Assembly (NCBI GenBank): GCA_958445065.1
Contig: CAUCQW010000036.1
Location: 1-19,582, forward strand
Source: an uncultured Collinsella sp.
GTDB taxonomy: Bacteria > Actinomycetota > Coriobacteriia > Coriobacteriales > Coriobacteriaceae
Length of the DNA stretch: 19,582 nucleotides
Direction: 5' to 3'
Shown: positions 5,242-12,855 of the stretch, piece by piece
Layout: the number at the start of each line of letters is the position of its first letter
Numbering within the stretch: position 1 is the stretch's first letter
The notes under the pieces: generated by a model
Databases searched by the model: none
Seen by the model: the letters and a program-made list of their open reading frames with translations, nothing else
Told to the model about the DNA's origin: nothing
Program-made: the position numbers and the translations under genes

Positions 5242-6213
5242 ATGGAACAGTTGAATCTGACGCAGGAATGGGACAAAGTATTCCCCAAAAGCGACAAGGT
5301 TGAGCACAGCAAGGCGACCTTCCATAACTGATACGGCATCACGCTGGTGGCTGACGTCTACGTGCCTAAGAACGCGGAAGGCAAGCTGCCCGCCATCGCC
5401 GTCAGCGGCCCTTTTGGCGCGGTGAAGGAGCAGTCCTCCGGTCTGTACGCGCAGAAAATGGCGGAGCTGGGCTTTTTTGCAATTGCCTTTGACCCGTCCT
5501 ATACCGGCGAGAGCGGCGGCACGCCCCGCTATGTAGCATCGCCGGACATCAACACCGAGGACTTCTGTGCAGCGGTGGATTTCCTCTCTGTGCAGGAAAG
5601 TGTCGACCCGGAGCGTATCGGCATCATCGGTATCTGCGGTTGGGGTGGCATGGCGATTAACGCCGCGGCCATCGATACCCGTATCAAGGCCACTGCTGCT
5701 ATGACCATGTACGACATGACCCGCGTGACCGCAAACGGCTATTTTGACGCCGAGGATTCCGAGCAGGCACGCTTTGATAAGCGGAAAGCGCTGAACGCGC
5801 AGCGCACCGAGGACTATAAAAACGGCAGCTATGCGCTGGCGGGCGGCGTGGTCGATTCGCTACCGGAGGATGCGCCGCAGTTTGTAGCGGACTATTATGC
5901 CTACTACAAAACTCCGCGAGGCTACCATCCCCGCAGCCTGAACTCCAACGGTGGCTGGAGCGTGACGTCCTCGCTGTCCTTTTTGAATATGCCGATTTTG
6001 CAGTACGCCGGCGAGATCCGCTCTGCCGTGTTGCTGGTGCATGGCGAGAAGGCGCACTCCCGCTATTTCAGCGAAACCGCGTACGGCAAGCTGACGGGGG
6101 ACAACAAGGAATTGCTCATTATCCCCGGCGCCAACCACACCGACCTTTACGATCAGACGGACATCATTCCGTTTGAAAAGCTGAAGGCATTCTTTGAGGA
6201 GTATCTGAAGTAA
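5242..6213 (+). pseudogene. Alpha/beta hydrolase interrupted by in-frame TGA
   Basis: The reading frame begins at ATG 5242 just after GGAGG and would encode 323 residues, but codon 30 is TGA (5329-5331). The family usually reads FHNRYGITL here, so a CGA-to-TGA change is the simplest cause. After the stop the frame is intact to 6213; a GTG at 5347 lacks a clear ribosome-binding site. The downstream part shows an alpha/beta hydrolase of the YcjY/dienelactone-hydrolase-like type: SGPFGAVKEQ, YTGESGG, nucleophile elbow GICGWGG with Cys (restored residue 132) instead of Ser, and GANHTD with the catalytic His (restored 299). Everything else is well kept, so the mutation is recent, is a sequencing error, or the stop is read through. 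It is co-transcribed with the CMD-cupin gene. Confidence 0.75.
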
Positions 6214-6221
6214 GGCGTGCC

Positions 6222-6272
6222 ATGATTCAATACCAAGCCCCCAGCAACGATTCTTATAAAGAGTGGGAGTAG
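6222..6272 (+). CDS. Possible 16-residue ORF or gene remnant
   Basis: ATG 6222 opens MIQYQAPSNDSYKEWE and stops at 6272, 8 bases after the hydrolase stop, with AAGG upstream. It may be the remnant of a lost operon gene or non-coding. I do not recognise it. Confidence 0.15.
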   Translation: MIQYQAPSNDSYKEWE

Positions 6273-6286
6273 CTGAAACGAGGCGA

Positions 6287-6351
6287 TTGAATAACTCTAT
6301 CCGTTTTGGTTAAAACAAAAAATATGCCGCGCGCCTGCGGCATGAAGGAGG
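6287..6351 (+). promoter_or_regulatory. Weak promoter, leader hairpin and RBS of the flavodoxin-fold gene
   Basis: TTGAAT (6287-6292) and TTAAAA (6310-6315) are 17 bases apart. A hairpin ATGCCGC/GCGGCAT (6324-6330/6337-6343) would begin the transcript, directly followed by AAGGAGG (6345-6351), 9 bases before the ATG. The hairpin could protect the 5' end or tune ribosome access. Confidence 0.4.
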
Positions 6352-6360
6352 GAGATTTCT

Positions 6361-6891
6361 ATGAATATCGTTGTATTGAGTGGTAGCCCGCGCAAGGGCG
6401 CCAATACCGACACCATGGTCGAGGCGTTTGCCGAGACCGCGCGCGAGGCCGGCCATACGGTCGAGGTCATCCGCGTTGCCAGTAAGAAAATCGCTGGTTG
6501 CCTGGGGTGTCAGTATTGTTTCGCCCACGAGGGCACTTGCGTGCAGAAGGATGACATGGCCAAGGTGATCGAGTCGCTGAAAGACGCCGACATGGTTGTC
6601 TTCGCTTCGCCCATCTACTGGTTTGATATCACTGCGCAGGAGAAGGCCGCCATCGACCGCCTGTACGCCTTCGGTGCTACGGGCTTCCCGTTCACCAAGA
6701 CGGCCCTTTTGCTCGATAGCCACAGCGAGGGCGTCTATGATGCGGCGATTGCTATGTACAAGTCCACATGCGCGTACTGCAAGTGGGAGGATCAGGGCAT
6801 TGTCACCATCAGCGGTATGACCGAGCGCGACAGCATGGCATCGTCGCCCAAGTTGGAAGAGGTGCGAGAGCTCGCTCGCAAGCTCGCCTAA
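6361..6891 (+). CDS. Flavodoxin family / NAD(P)H-dependent FMN oxidoreductase
   Basis: 176 residues. The N-terminus MNIVVLSGSPRKGANTDTM is the FMN phosphate-binding loop of NADPH-dependent FMN reductases, and FASPIYWFDITAQEKAAIDR (81-100) is the second FMN-contact block. GCLGCQYC plus a later Cys (C47, C50, C53, C60) is the Cys-rich insert seen in many flavodoxin-like NAD(P)H oxidoreductases and iron-sulfur flavoproteins; whether a cluster binds is unknown. It probably reduces quinones, nitro compounds or other electrophiles in the cytoplasm, matching the preceding AdhR-like regulator and CMD-cupin gene, though it seems to have its own weak promoter. The gene ends inside a large inverted repeat shared with the converging ATPase gene. 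Confidence 0.9.
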   Translation: MNIVVLSGSPRKGANTDTMVEAFAETAREAGHTVEVIRVASKKIAGCLGCQYCFAHEGTCVQKDDMAKVIESLKDADMVVFASPIYWFDITAQEKAAIDRLYAFGATGFPFTKTALLLDSHSEGVYDAAIAMYKSTCAYCKWEDQGIVTISGMTERDSMASSPKLEEVRELARKLA

Positions 6892-6981
6892 GGGCAAGAA
6901 GAACGCATGGCAATCAGCGTTATTGGAAGTACTTGCCGTCCTTGCCGGGTGAATCGTTGATTGCCATGCACCGTTGCCCTT
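6890..6981. repeat. Long inverted repeat between convergent genes
   Basis: GCATGGCAATCA (6905-6916) and TGATTGCCATGC (6958-6969) are perfect 12-bp arms. Outside them AAGGGCAA (6890-6897) pairs with TTGCCCTT (6974-6981). The loop contains a CTTGCCG doublet. There is no T run on either strand. It may be a factor-assisted bidirectional terminator, an intergenic repeat family member or a remnant of a mobile end. Confidence 0.6.
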
Positions 6982-6999
6982 GTGGACAATCTCCGCGTG

Positions 7000-8094
7000 C
7001 TAGGAGACTTTCTCGCTCAGGAACTCCCTGAACGCGGGGATGTCAAAGCCAACGAGTCCACGTCCACGTTCCCCGATGACGCCGTCCTCGAGGAGACGGC
7101 GTTTATATTGGCTTGCATAGTTGCTGGCAACGCCCATGCGTTTGGCTATCTCCGAGACCCTGCTGGGGCCAGAATCGGGCAGCATCGCGAGCAAAAACTC
7201 AATGTCTTTATCGGAAAGCTCCCGATAGGTCGTTTCGAGAATTCGATCGCGCAGCTCCATACGGGCAAGCAGAGAACCCTGCTGGACATCAGGTGCGCTG
7301 ATTTTGGGCGAGTTCTCCGAAACATCCCATGTGCGATATCCGACGAGCTGCATCATGTAGGGGAATCCGTCGACGGCCTTCACGGCATCCTCGAGCGCTT
7401 CTGGCGTGATTGAGCGGCCTCCGGCCTCAACGGTTTTGCGGAATGCGTTTGCAATTTCAACGTCAGTGATTCGTCCCAACTGATGATATTGGGAACGCCT
7501 GAGAAACGAGACGGAATCGTTACGCAGCAACGCCGATACTTTGTAGGGCAGTCCTGCCATGAGTAGGGCAACTTTTTTACCTTCGCGTACAAAGTGCTGG
7601 TAAACAGAGGCAAATTGAAGCATTTCTTCGAGATCGACGGTGACTTCATCGATGGTGATGAGAAGTCCGATGTCATGTTTTTCGAGTTGCTTAAAGATGC
7701 CATTCATGCGCGTGCGCCAGTTGCCCTGAGCCTCTTGAGCATATGTCCAATCGATGCCCACTGGGCCAATTTGAACACCGTTTATGCGCGCGTGAGGCTG
7801 TGAGAGGTAGCTATCTGCGGCTTCTTTGGTTCGCTCGATAATATCTTCGAGCATGCCTGGCATGGCGGAGACATTTGCTGCGATCCAGTCGTGTTCAAGC
7901 GCCGTTTCTGAAAGGAGCGAGAGAAGCGCCGTCTTGCCCGTTCCCCTTGCGCCAGTAAAAATGGTCGACAGGTTGGGATCTCCCGGGCCGTTGATAAAGC
8001 CACGGTTGATGTCACGCAGGATATGCTCGCGACCCGCTAGAAAGGGAGGGACGCTTCCGAACGTCGGGGTAAAGGGGTTCTTGCTGTACTCCAT
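7000..8094 (-). CDS. AAA family ATPase with C-terminal winged helix
   Basis: 364 residues from ATG 8094 with AAAGGAG 6 bases upstream; the frame extends 18 codons further, but those codons lie in tandem repeats. MEYSKNPFTPTFGSVPPFLAGRE is the typical start of this ATPase group. Walker A is GARGTGKT (48-55), Walker B LLITIDEV (144-151), and a helical lid follows. The end (about 290-364) is a winged helix-turn-helix: VSEIAKRMGVASNYASQYKR then LLEDGVIGERGRGLVGF. Relatives resemble Orc1/Cdc6 and STAND ATPases and are often annotated only as ATP-binding proteins; DNA binding is likely, the role unknown. It is a single gene between convergent neighbours with iterons at its 5' end. Confidence 0.88.
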   Translation of the reverse strand: MEYSKNPFTPTFGSVPPFLAGREHILRDINRGFINGPGDPNLSTIFTGARGTGKTALLSLLSETALEHDWIAANVSAMPGMLEDIIERTKEAADSYLSQPHARINGVQIGPVGIDWTYAQEAQGNWRTRMNGIFKQLEKHDIGLLITIDEVTVDLEEMLQFASVYQHFVREGKKVALLMAGLPYKVSALLRNDSVSFLRRSQYHQLGRITDVEIANAFRKTVEAGGRSITPEALEDAVKAVDGFPYMMQLVGYRTWDVSENSPKISAPDVQQGSLLARMELRDRILETTYRELSDKDIEFLLAMLPDSGPSRVSEIAKRMGVASNYASQYKRRLLEDGVIGERGRGLVGFDIPAFREFLSEKVS

Positions 8095-8101
8095 GGTAGC
8101 T

Positions 8102-8159
8102 CCTTTGCATGTTTTGCTAATTTTTGCAAGTTTTGCTAACTTTTGCAAGTTTTGCTAAC
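8102..8159. repeat. 19-bp tandem repeats upstream of the AAA ATPase
   Basis: TTTTGCTAATTTTTGCAAG (8112-8130), TTTTGCTAACTTTTGCAAG (8131-8149) and the partial TTTTGCTAAC (8150-8159) are head-to-tail, with a decayed unit TTTGCATG at 8104-8111. Each 19-mer is itself two units of TTTTGC(T/A)A about 9.5 bp apart, close to one helical turn. The array lies 8-65 bases upstream of the ATPase start. Nineteen is not a multiple of three, so it is not coding. Confidence 0.8.
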
Positions 8160-8195
8160 GACTGGCCAAAGGGCATCGTAGCAGTGACGCTGACA

Positions 8196-8247
8196 TTTTT
8201 TTACGCAGAAAAATAAGCAGAAATCAATTTATCTGCGTTAAAAAAAA
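8196..8247. repeat. Inverted repeat with T/A-rich arms
   Basis: TTTTTTTACGCAGA (8196-8209) pairs with TCTGCGTTAAAAAAA (8232-8246) with one extra base. A further GCAGA lies in the loop. It sits between the ATPase repeats and the topoisomerase terminator. The poly-T is inside the stem, so it is not a standard terminator; an upstream binding site for the ATPase promoter is possible. Confidence 0.5.
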
Positions 8248-8256
8248 GTTGAGAAG

Positions 8257-8305
8257 AAAAACGACGAGCCCCGGGCGCAATGCCGTTGCGTTCCGGGCCT
8301 CGTCG
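8257..8305 (-). terminator. Terminator of the topoisomerase operon
   Basis: On the minus strand a long GC-rich stem (arms 8286-8305 and 8262-8280, complementary through CGACGAG/CTCGTCG with a GCAACG/CATTGC inner part) is followed by TTTTTCTTCTC. It begins 38 bases after the A-subunit stop. Confidence 0.85.
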
Positions 8306-8342
8306 CTTTGCGAAGTATCTAACGATCTCGTTGCCGTGGTAC

Positions 8343-10583
8343 CTAGTCAAACAAGCTCGGCATGTCGTTTTCTTTCATGAGGGCACCGGCAGAGGGGAGG
8401 CTCTGCGCGGTAAACTTCTCGGCCGAGACGCCGGCGCCAAGGATTTCTTCGGTCGTGCCGACGGTGGTGACCGAGCGGCCCTTCTTGGCGGTAAAGGCCT
8501 GGATGCCCTGCGTGTTGGTGGTCGTCTTGGTTTTGAGCAGCGACGTGTTGAAGTTCATCAGACGGTAGTCGCTCGAGACCAGCGCGATGTCGCGATCTTC
8601 CTTGAGCACCTGGGCATACAGCAGCTTGCTGCCGCCATAGATGGCGTTCTTCAGGCGCTTGCGGTTGGTCTTGGTGACATATCCAGAAAGTGCGACGCGC
8701 ACCACACGGCCGTTCTCAAAGACGAACAGCACGTCGGCCTTGTAGTCATCGGGGTCGATGACCCAGATGACACTCTCGTCGGGTTCCATCTCAAGATCGG
8801 TCGGCAGGTACGAGCCCAGCTGGGCCGACTTGGTGTCCTCAAATGCCGCAACCTTGCACTTGTACACCTGGCTCTTGTTGGTAAAGACCAGCAGCTCGTG
8901 GGTGTTGGAGGACGGAAACTCGATAAAGGGTTTGTCGCCGTCCTTGTACTTGAGCGTGGTCGCCTTCTTGAGCACGCGGTCCGTCATCTTTTTGAGGTAG
9001 CCATCGCGCGAGAGCATGATGGTGACCGGGTACTCCTCGACCTCGGGCTCCAAGCTTACTTCGATAACCTCATGGGGCTCGATCCTGCCCGTGCGGCGCG
9101 GCATCACATACTTCTTGTTGACCGCGGCCAGCTCGTCGCTGATGACCTTCTTGATGTTCTCCTCGCTGGAGAGGATCTCCTCAAGCTCGGCAATCTCGCC
9201 CTCAAGCTTAGCGATGTCCTTGGTGCGGTTGAGGATGTACTCCTCGTTGATGTTGCGGAGCTTGAGCTCGGCAACAAATTCGGCCTGGGTCTCGTCGATG
9301 TCGAAGCCGCGCATAAGGTTGGGCACGACCTCGGCCTCGAGCTTGGTGCCACGGATGATGGCGATCGCCTTGTCGATGTCGAGCAAGATCGCCTCGAGGC
9401 CGTGCAGCAGGTGCAGGCGCTCGGACTTTTTGCTCAGGTCAAAGTTAATGCGGCGACGCGTGGACTCAATACGCCACTTGACCCACTCGTGCAGGATCTG
9501 GCGCACGCCCATGACACGGGGATAGCCGTCGACGAGCACGTTGAAGTTGCACGAGAACGAATCCTGCAGCGTGGTCGAGCGATAGAGCTTGGCCATAAGC
9601 TTGTCGGGGTCGACGCCGCGCTTAAGGTCGATGGCGATGCGCAAACCCGAGAGGTCGGTTTCGTCGCGGATGTCGGCAATCTCCTTGACCTTGCCCTCTT
9701 TGGAAAGCTTGACGATGCGCTCGATGATGACATCGGTCTTGGTGGTGTAGGGGATCTCGTAGACCTCGATGATGCGCTCTTCGGGAATCCAGCGCCAGCG
9801 GGAGCGGATCTGGAAGCTGCCAAGGCCGGTCTCGACGATCTTCTCCATCTCCTCGCGGCGGTAGATAATTTCGCCGCCGGTCGAGAAGTCAGGCATGGGC
9901 ATGTACTCGAGCAGGTCGCAGTCGGGATCCTGCAGGTAGTGCATCGTGGCGGTGCAGACCTCGTTGAGGTTGAAGCCGCAGATGTCGGACGCCATGGCGA
10001 CGCCGATGCCCTTATTGGCCGAGACAAGGATGTTGGGGAACGTGGTGGGCAGCAAGCGCGGCTCCTTCATAGCGCCGTCGTAGCTGTCGACGAAGTCGAC
10101 CGGGTCCTTGTCGATATCTTTGAAGATCTCGGCGCTGATGGGGGAGAGCTTGGCCTCGGTATAACGCGAGGCGGCGTAGCTCAGATCGCCCGAATAATAC
10201 TTGCCAAAGTTGCCCTTCGACTCAACGAACGGCGCGAGCAACGCCTCGTTGCCGGTTGCCAGACGCACCATCGTCTCGTAGATCGCGGCATCGCCGTGCG
10301 GGTTGAGCTTCATGGTCTGGCCCACAATGTTGGCGCTCTTCTGGCGCTCGCCCTTGAGCAGACCCATCTTGTACATGGTGTAGAGCAGCTTGCGGTGCGA
10401 GGGCTTAAAGCCGTCGATCTCGGGGAACGCACGCGAGACGTTGACGCTCATGGCGTAGGGCATGTAGTTGACCTCGAGCGTCTGCGTGATCGGCTGGTCG
10501 GTGACCTCGGAGTGCAGGCCGATGACGTTCTCGGCGTTGACCTGCTTTTTCTTTGGCTGGTTCTTCGTCTTCTTCTTTGCCAC
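8343..10583 (-). CDS. parC: Type IIA DNA topoisomerase subunit A (ParC-like)
   Basis: 746 residues from a GTG start with AGAGG upstream. After a Lys-rich N-terminus comes the winged-helix/tower breakage-reunion domain: NYMPYAMSVNVSRAFPEIDG, KPSHRKLLYTMYKMG, NPHGDAAIY, and the catalytic Tyr141 in AASRYTEAKLS that forms the phosphotyrosyl link to DNA. A coiled coil (about 440-490) and a beta-pinwheel C-terminus follow. The GyrA-box (QRRGGKG) of gyrases is not seen, which favours a decatenating topoisomerase IV over gyrase. It is divergent (AASRY for the usual AAMRY). It partners the B subunit encoded 45 bases upstream in the same operon. The ParC label is by order and lack of GyrA-box and is not phylogenetically proven. 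Confidence 0.88.
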   Translation of the reverse strand: MAKKKTKNQPKKKQVNAENVIGLHSEVTDQPITQTLEVNYMPYAMSVNVSRAFPEIDGFKPSHRKLLYTMYKMGLLKGERQKSANIVGQTMKLNPHGDAAIYETMVRLATGNEALLAPFVESKGNFGKYYSGDLSYAASRYTEAKLSPISAEIFKDIDKDPVDFVDSYDGAMKEPRLLPTTFPNILVSANKGIGVAMASDICGFNLNEVCTATMHYLQDPDCDLLEYMPMPDFSTGGEIIYRREEMEKIVETGLGSFQIRSRWRWIPEERIIEVYEIPYTTKTDVIIERIVKLSKEGKVKEIADIRDETDLSGLRIAIDLKRGVDPDKLMAKLYRSTTLQDSFSCNFNVLVDGYPRVMGVRQILHEWVKWRIESTRRRINFDLSKKSERLHLLHGLEAILLDIDKAIAIIRGTKLEAEVVPNLMRGFDIDETQAEFVAELKLRNINEEYILNRTKDIAKLEGEIAELEEILSSEENIKKVISDELAAVNKKYVMPRRTGRIEPHEVIEVSLEPEVEEYPVTIMLSRDGYLKKMTDRVLKKATTLKYKDGDKPFIEFPSSNTHELLVFTNKSQVYKCKVAAFEDTKSAQLGSYLPTDLEMEPDESVIWVIDPDDYKADVLFVFENGRVVRVALSGYVTKTNRKRLKNAIYGGSKLLYAQVLKEDRDIALVSSDYRLMNFNTSLLKTKTTTNTQGIQAFTAKKGRSVTTVGTTEEILGAGVSAEKFTAQSLPSAGALMKENDMPSLFD

Positions 10584-10628
10584 GATTTCCTCTTGAACTT
10601 CTTATGGGCCGTCGTTATCGATTTGCTG

Positions 10629-12626
10629 CTACTGCAGGTCCAGCTGGTCCAGGTATTCCTTGCCGTGCTCGGAGATATGGCGCTTGCGGCCTGCCTCGTC
10701 GTTGCCAAGCAAAAGGTTGAACATGGTTTCCATCTTGGTGACGTCCTCGGGCTCCACCTTGATCAGGCGGCGCGTCTCGGGGTTCATGGTGGTGAGCCAC
10801 ATCATGTCCGGATCGTTCTCACCAAGACCCTTGGAGCGGTTGATGGAACACTTCTGGTCGCCGATCTCTTTGAGGATGCCGTTCTTCTCGAGCTCGGTGT
10901 AGGCAAAGTAGGTCTTCTCTTTGCAGTTGATCTCGTAGAGCGGCGACTCGGCGATATACACGTAACCCTCGTCGATAAGTGTGGGCACCAGGCGGTAGAG
11001 CATGGTGAGCACGAGCGTGCGGATGTGATAACCGTCGACGTCGGCGTCCGTACAGATGATGACCTTGTTCCAGTTGAGGTTGTCCAGGTCAAAGGCGCCC
11101 AGGTTCTTGATGCGCTTGTCCTTGATCTCCACACCGCAGCCCAGCACGCGCATAAGGTCCATGATGATGTCGGACTTAAAGATGCGCGGATAGTCCTCCT
11201 TCAGGCAGTTGAGAATCTTGCCGCGGACGGGCATAACGCCCTGGAACTCGGCATCGCGCGAGGTGCGAATGGCGCCCGCTGCCGAGTCGCCCTCTACGAT
11301 GTAGATCTCGCGACGGCTCTTGTCCTTGGAGCGGCAGTCGATGAATTTCTGCACGCGGTTGGCCATGTCGGTCTTCTGCTGCAGGTTGGTCTTGATGCTC
11401 TGACGCGTCTTCTCGGCATTCTCACGCGAGCGCTTGTTGATGAGCACCTGCTCCATGATCTTGTTGGCGGCATCTTTGTTCTCAATCAAGTAGGTCGAGA
11501 GGCGCTCCTTAAAGAATGCCGTCATGGCCTGCTGGATAAAGCGGTTATTGATGGCCTTCTTGGTCTGGTTTTCGTAAGACGTCTGGGTGGAGAAGCAGTT
11601 GGTCACCAGCACCAGGCAGTCCTGGACGTCCTGCCACTTAATGCCGCTCTCGTTTTTGTTGTACTTGCCTTGTTGCTTAATGTAAGCATCGATGGCGCTA
11701 GTGAGGGCGCTGCGGGCAGCCTTCTCGGGCGAGCCGCCGTTCTCGAGCCAGGAGGAGTTGTGGTAGTACTCCTGCATCGTGAAGGTGCGCGAGAAGCACA
11801 TGCAAGCAGTGATTTTTACGTTGTAATCGGGCAGGTCCTCGCGATCGCGACCGCGACGGTCGGCTTCGATAAAGAAGGGCTCGGTGAGGTAGTCGGCACC
11901 GACCTTCTCGAGCACATAGTCCTCGATGCCCTTGGGATAACAAAAATCCTCTTCGGAAAACTCGCCATCGTCGCCCTCGATGCGCAGGCGGAAGGTCACG
12001 TTGGCGTTGACCACGGCCTGACGGCGCATGGTCTCGCGATACCACTCGTGGGGGATGCTGATCGAGGTAAAGACTTCAAGATCGGGGCGCCACTTGATAG
12101 TGGTGCCGGTGCGGTCCTCATCGCTGGGCTCAATCTCGAGTGCCTTCTTTTTGGCGCCGACGACCTTGCCCTTTTTAAAGTGCAGAGAGTACTTGTTGCC
12201 ATCGCGCCAAACCGTGACGTCCATGTACTCGGAGGCGTACTGAGTCGCGCAGGAGCCCAGGCCATTGGTGCCGAGCGAGAAGTCGTAGTCGCCGCCCTGG
12301 TTGTTGTTGTATTTGCCGCCGGCGTAGAGCTCGCAAAAGACGAGCTCCCAGTTAAAGCGCTTCTCGGAGGGGTTCCAGTCGAGCGGGCAGCCGCGGCCGT
12401 TGTCCTCTACCTGAATGGAACCATCGCGAAAGGCGGTAAGGGTGATGAGTTTGCCGTAGCCCTGGCGCGCCTCGTCAACGGCGTTGGACAGGATCTCGAA
12501 GGCGGCATGCGCGCAACCGTCGAGTCCGTCCGAGCCGAAGATGACGGCGGGGCGCAGACGTACGCGCTCCTCGTCCTTGAGCTGGCGGATACTGTCGTTA
12601 CCATAGTTTGCGGTGTTTTTTGCCAT
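10629..12626 (-). CDS. parE: Type IIA DNA topoisomerase subunit B (ParE-like)
   Basis: 665 residues from ATG 12626. The GHKL ATPase domain shows EILSNAVDEA (44-53, Glu44 and Asn48), EDNGRGCPLD (74-83) and GTNGLGS (119-125). The Toprim domain has EGDSAAG (445-451), MPVRGKILN (465-473) and TDADVDG (526-532), the acidic residues that bind Mg. RSKGLGEND (597-605) is the end signature. Differences from standard GyrB/ParE are notable: EGDSAAG for EGDSAGG, and the usual RKRPGMYIG block reads RLRPAVIFG. The length matches ParE and lacks the GyrB insert. With the A subunit it forms an A2B2 enzyme that passes DNA duplexes, using ATP, at chromosome segregation. Confidence 0.88.
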   Translation of the reverse strand: MAKNTANYGNDSIRQLKDEERVRLRPAVIFGSDGLDGCAHAAFEILSNAVDEARQGYGKLITLTAFRDGSIQVEDNGRGCPLDWNPSEKRFNWELVFCELYAGGKYNNNQGGDYDFSLGTNGLGSCATQYASEYMDVTVWRDGNKYSLHFKKGKVVGAKKKALEIEPSDEDRTGTTIKWRPDLEVFTSISIPHEWYRETMRRQAVVNANVTFRLRIEGDDGEFSEEDFCYPKGIEDYVLEKVGADYLTEPFFIEADRRGRDREDLPDYNVKITACMCFSRTFTMQEYYHNSSWLENGGSPEKAARSALTSAIDAYIKQQGKYNKNESGIKWQDVQDCLVLVTNCFSTQTSYENQTKKAINNRFIQQAMTAFFKERLSTYLIENKDAANKIMEQVLINKRSRENAEKTRQSIKTNLQQKTDMANRVQKFIDCRSKDKSRREIYIVEGDSAAGAIRTSRDAEFQGVMPVRGKILNCLKEDYPRIFKSDIIMDLMRVLGCGVEIKDKRIKNLGAFDLDNLNWNKVIICTDADVDGYHIRTLVLTMLYRLVPTLIDEGYVYIAESPLYEINCKEKTYFAYTELEKNGILKEIGDQKCSINRSKGLGENDPDMMWLTTMNPETRRLIKVEPEDVTKMETMFNLLLGNDEAGRKRHISEHGKEYLDQLDLQ

Positions 12627-12680
12627 ACTCGCTCTCTCGGTGCTCCCTTGCTGCGTTTAAGTCATATAGATAGTCAAGGT

Positions 12681-12709
12681 AGCATAGCCCAGCCCACAGA
12701 CGATTCCAA
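12681..12709 (-). promoter_or_regulatory. Possible promoter of the topoisomerase operon
   Basis: On the minus strand TTGGAA (12704-12709) and TATGCT (12681-12686) are 17 bases apart and would give a leader of about 50 nt before the B-subunit start. Both hexamers match consensus at four of six positions. The LexA-like box lies just upstream. Confidence 0.4.
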
Positions 12710-12720
12710 CCAACACGAAA

Positions 12721-12751
12721 TCCATCGAACAATCGTTCGGAGTTCGATGGA
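12721..12751. repeat. Hairpin with embedded LexA-like box
   Basis: TCCATCGAAC (12721-12730) and GTTCGATGGA (12742-12751) are perfect 10-bp arms. The left arm and loop also form the alternative dyad CGAAC-AATC-GTTCG (12726-12739), so the two foldings are exclusive. It is in the 319-bp region between the divergent topoisomerase and XRE genes. Confidence 0.65.
12726..12739. promoter_or_regulatory. LexA/SOS-box-like dyad
   Basis: CGAAC-N4-GTTCG exactly matches the core of the SOS box of Gram-positive bacteria and Actinobacteria. It is 25-30 bp upstream of the proposed topoisomerase promoter and about 130 bp upstream of the XRE promoter. LexA control of the topoisomerase would be a reasonable hypothesis, but the dyad is also part of a larger hairpin, so the match could be incidental. 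Confidence 0.4.
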
Positions 12752-12758
12752 GATTCGT

Positions 12759-12795
12759 TTACTCGGACAAAACCGAGTCGGTTCTGTCCGAGTAA
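12759..12795. repeat. Strong two-part hairpin
   Basis: TTACTCGGACA (12759-12769) and TGTCCGAGTAA (12785-12795) are perfect 11-bp arms. Inside them AACCG (12771-12775) pairs with CGGTT (12779-12783). There is no T run on either side. It may be an RNA structure in a transcript from upstream, a binding site, or a small intergenic repeat element. Confidence 0.65.
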
Positions 12796-12855
12796 GTTTG
12801 AATAGCGGATCGAAATTGCTATGTCCGCATGGCGATGTCGGACATGGTTTCCATA

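Noticed and set aside
5322..5333. CCATAACTGATA at the hydrolase stop identical to part of the ATPase promoter (2236-2247)
   Set aside because: Likely chance; the flanking sequences differ and the codon change explains the stop.
6310..6897. 195-residue minus-strand frame opposite the flavodoxin-fold gene
   Set aside because: Shadow; the plus strand has the FMN-binding motifs and a strong ribosome-binding site.
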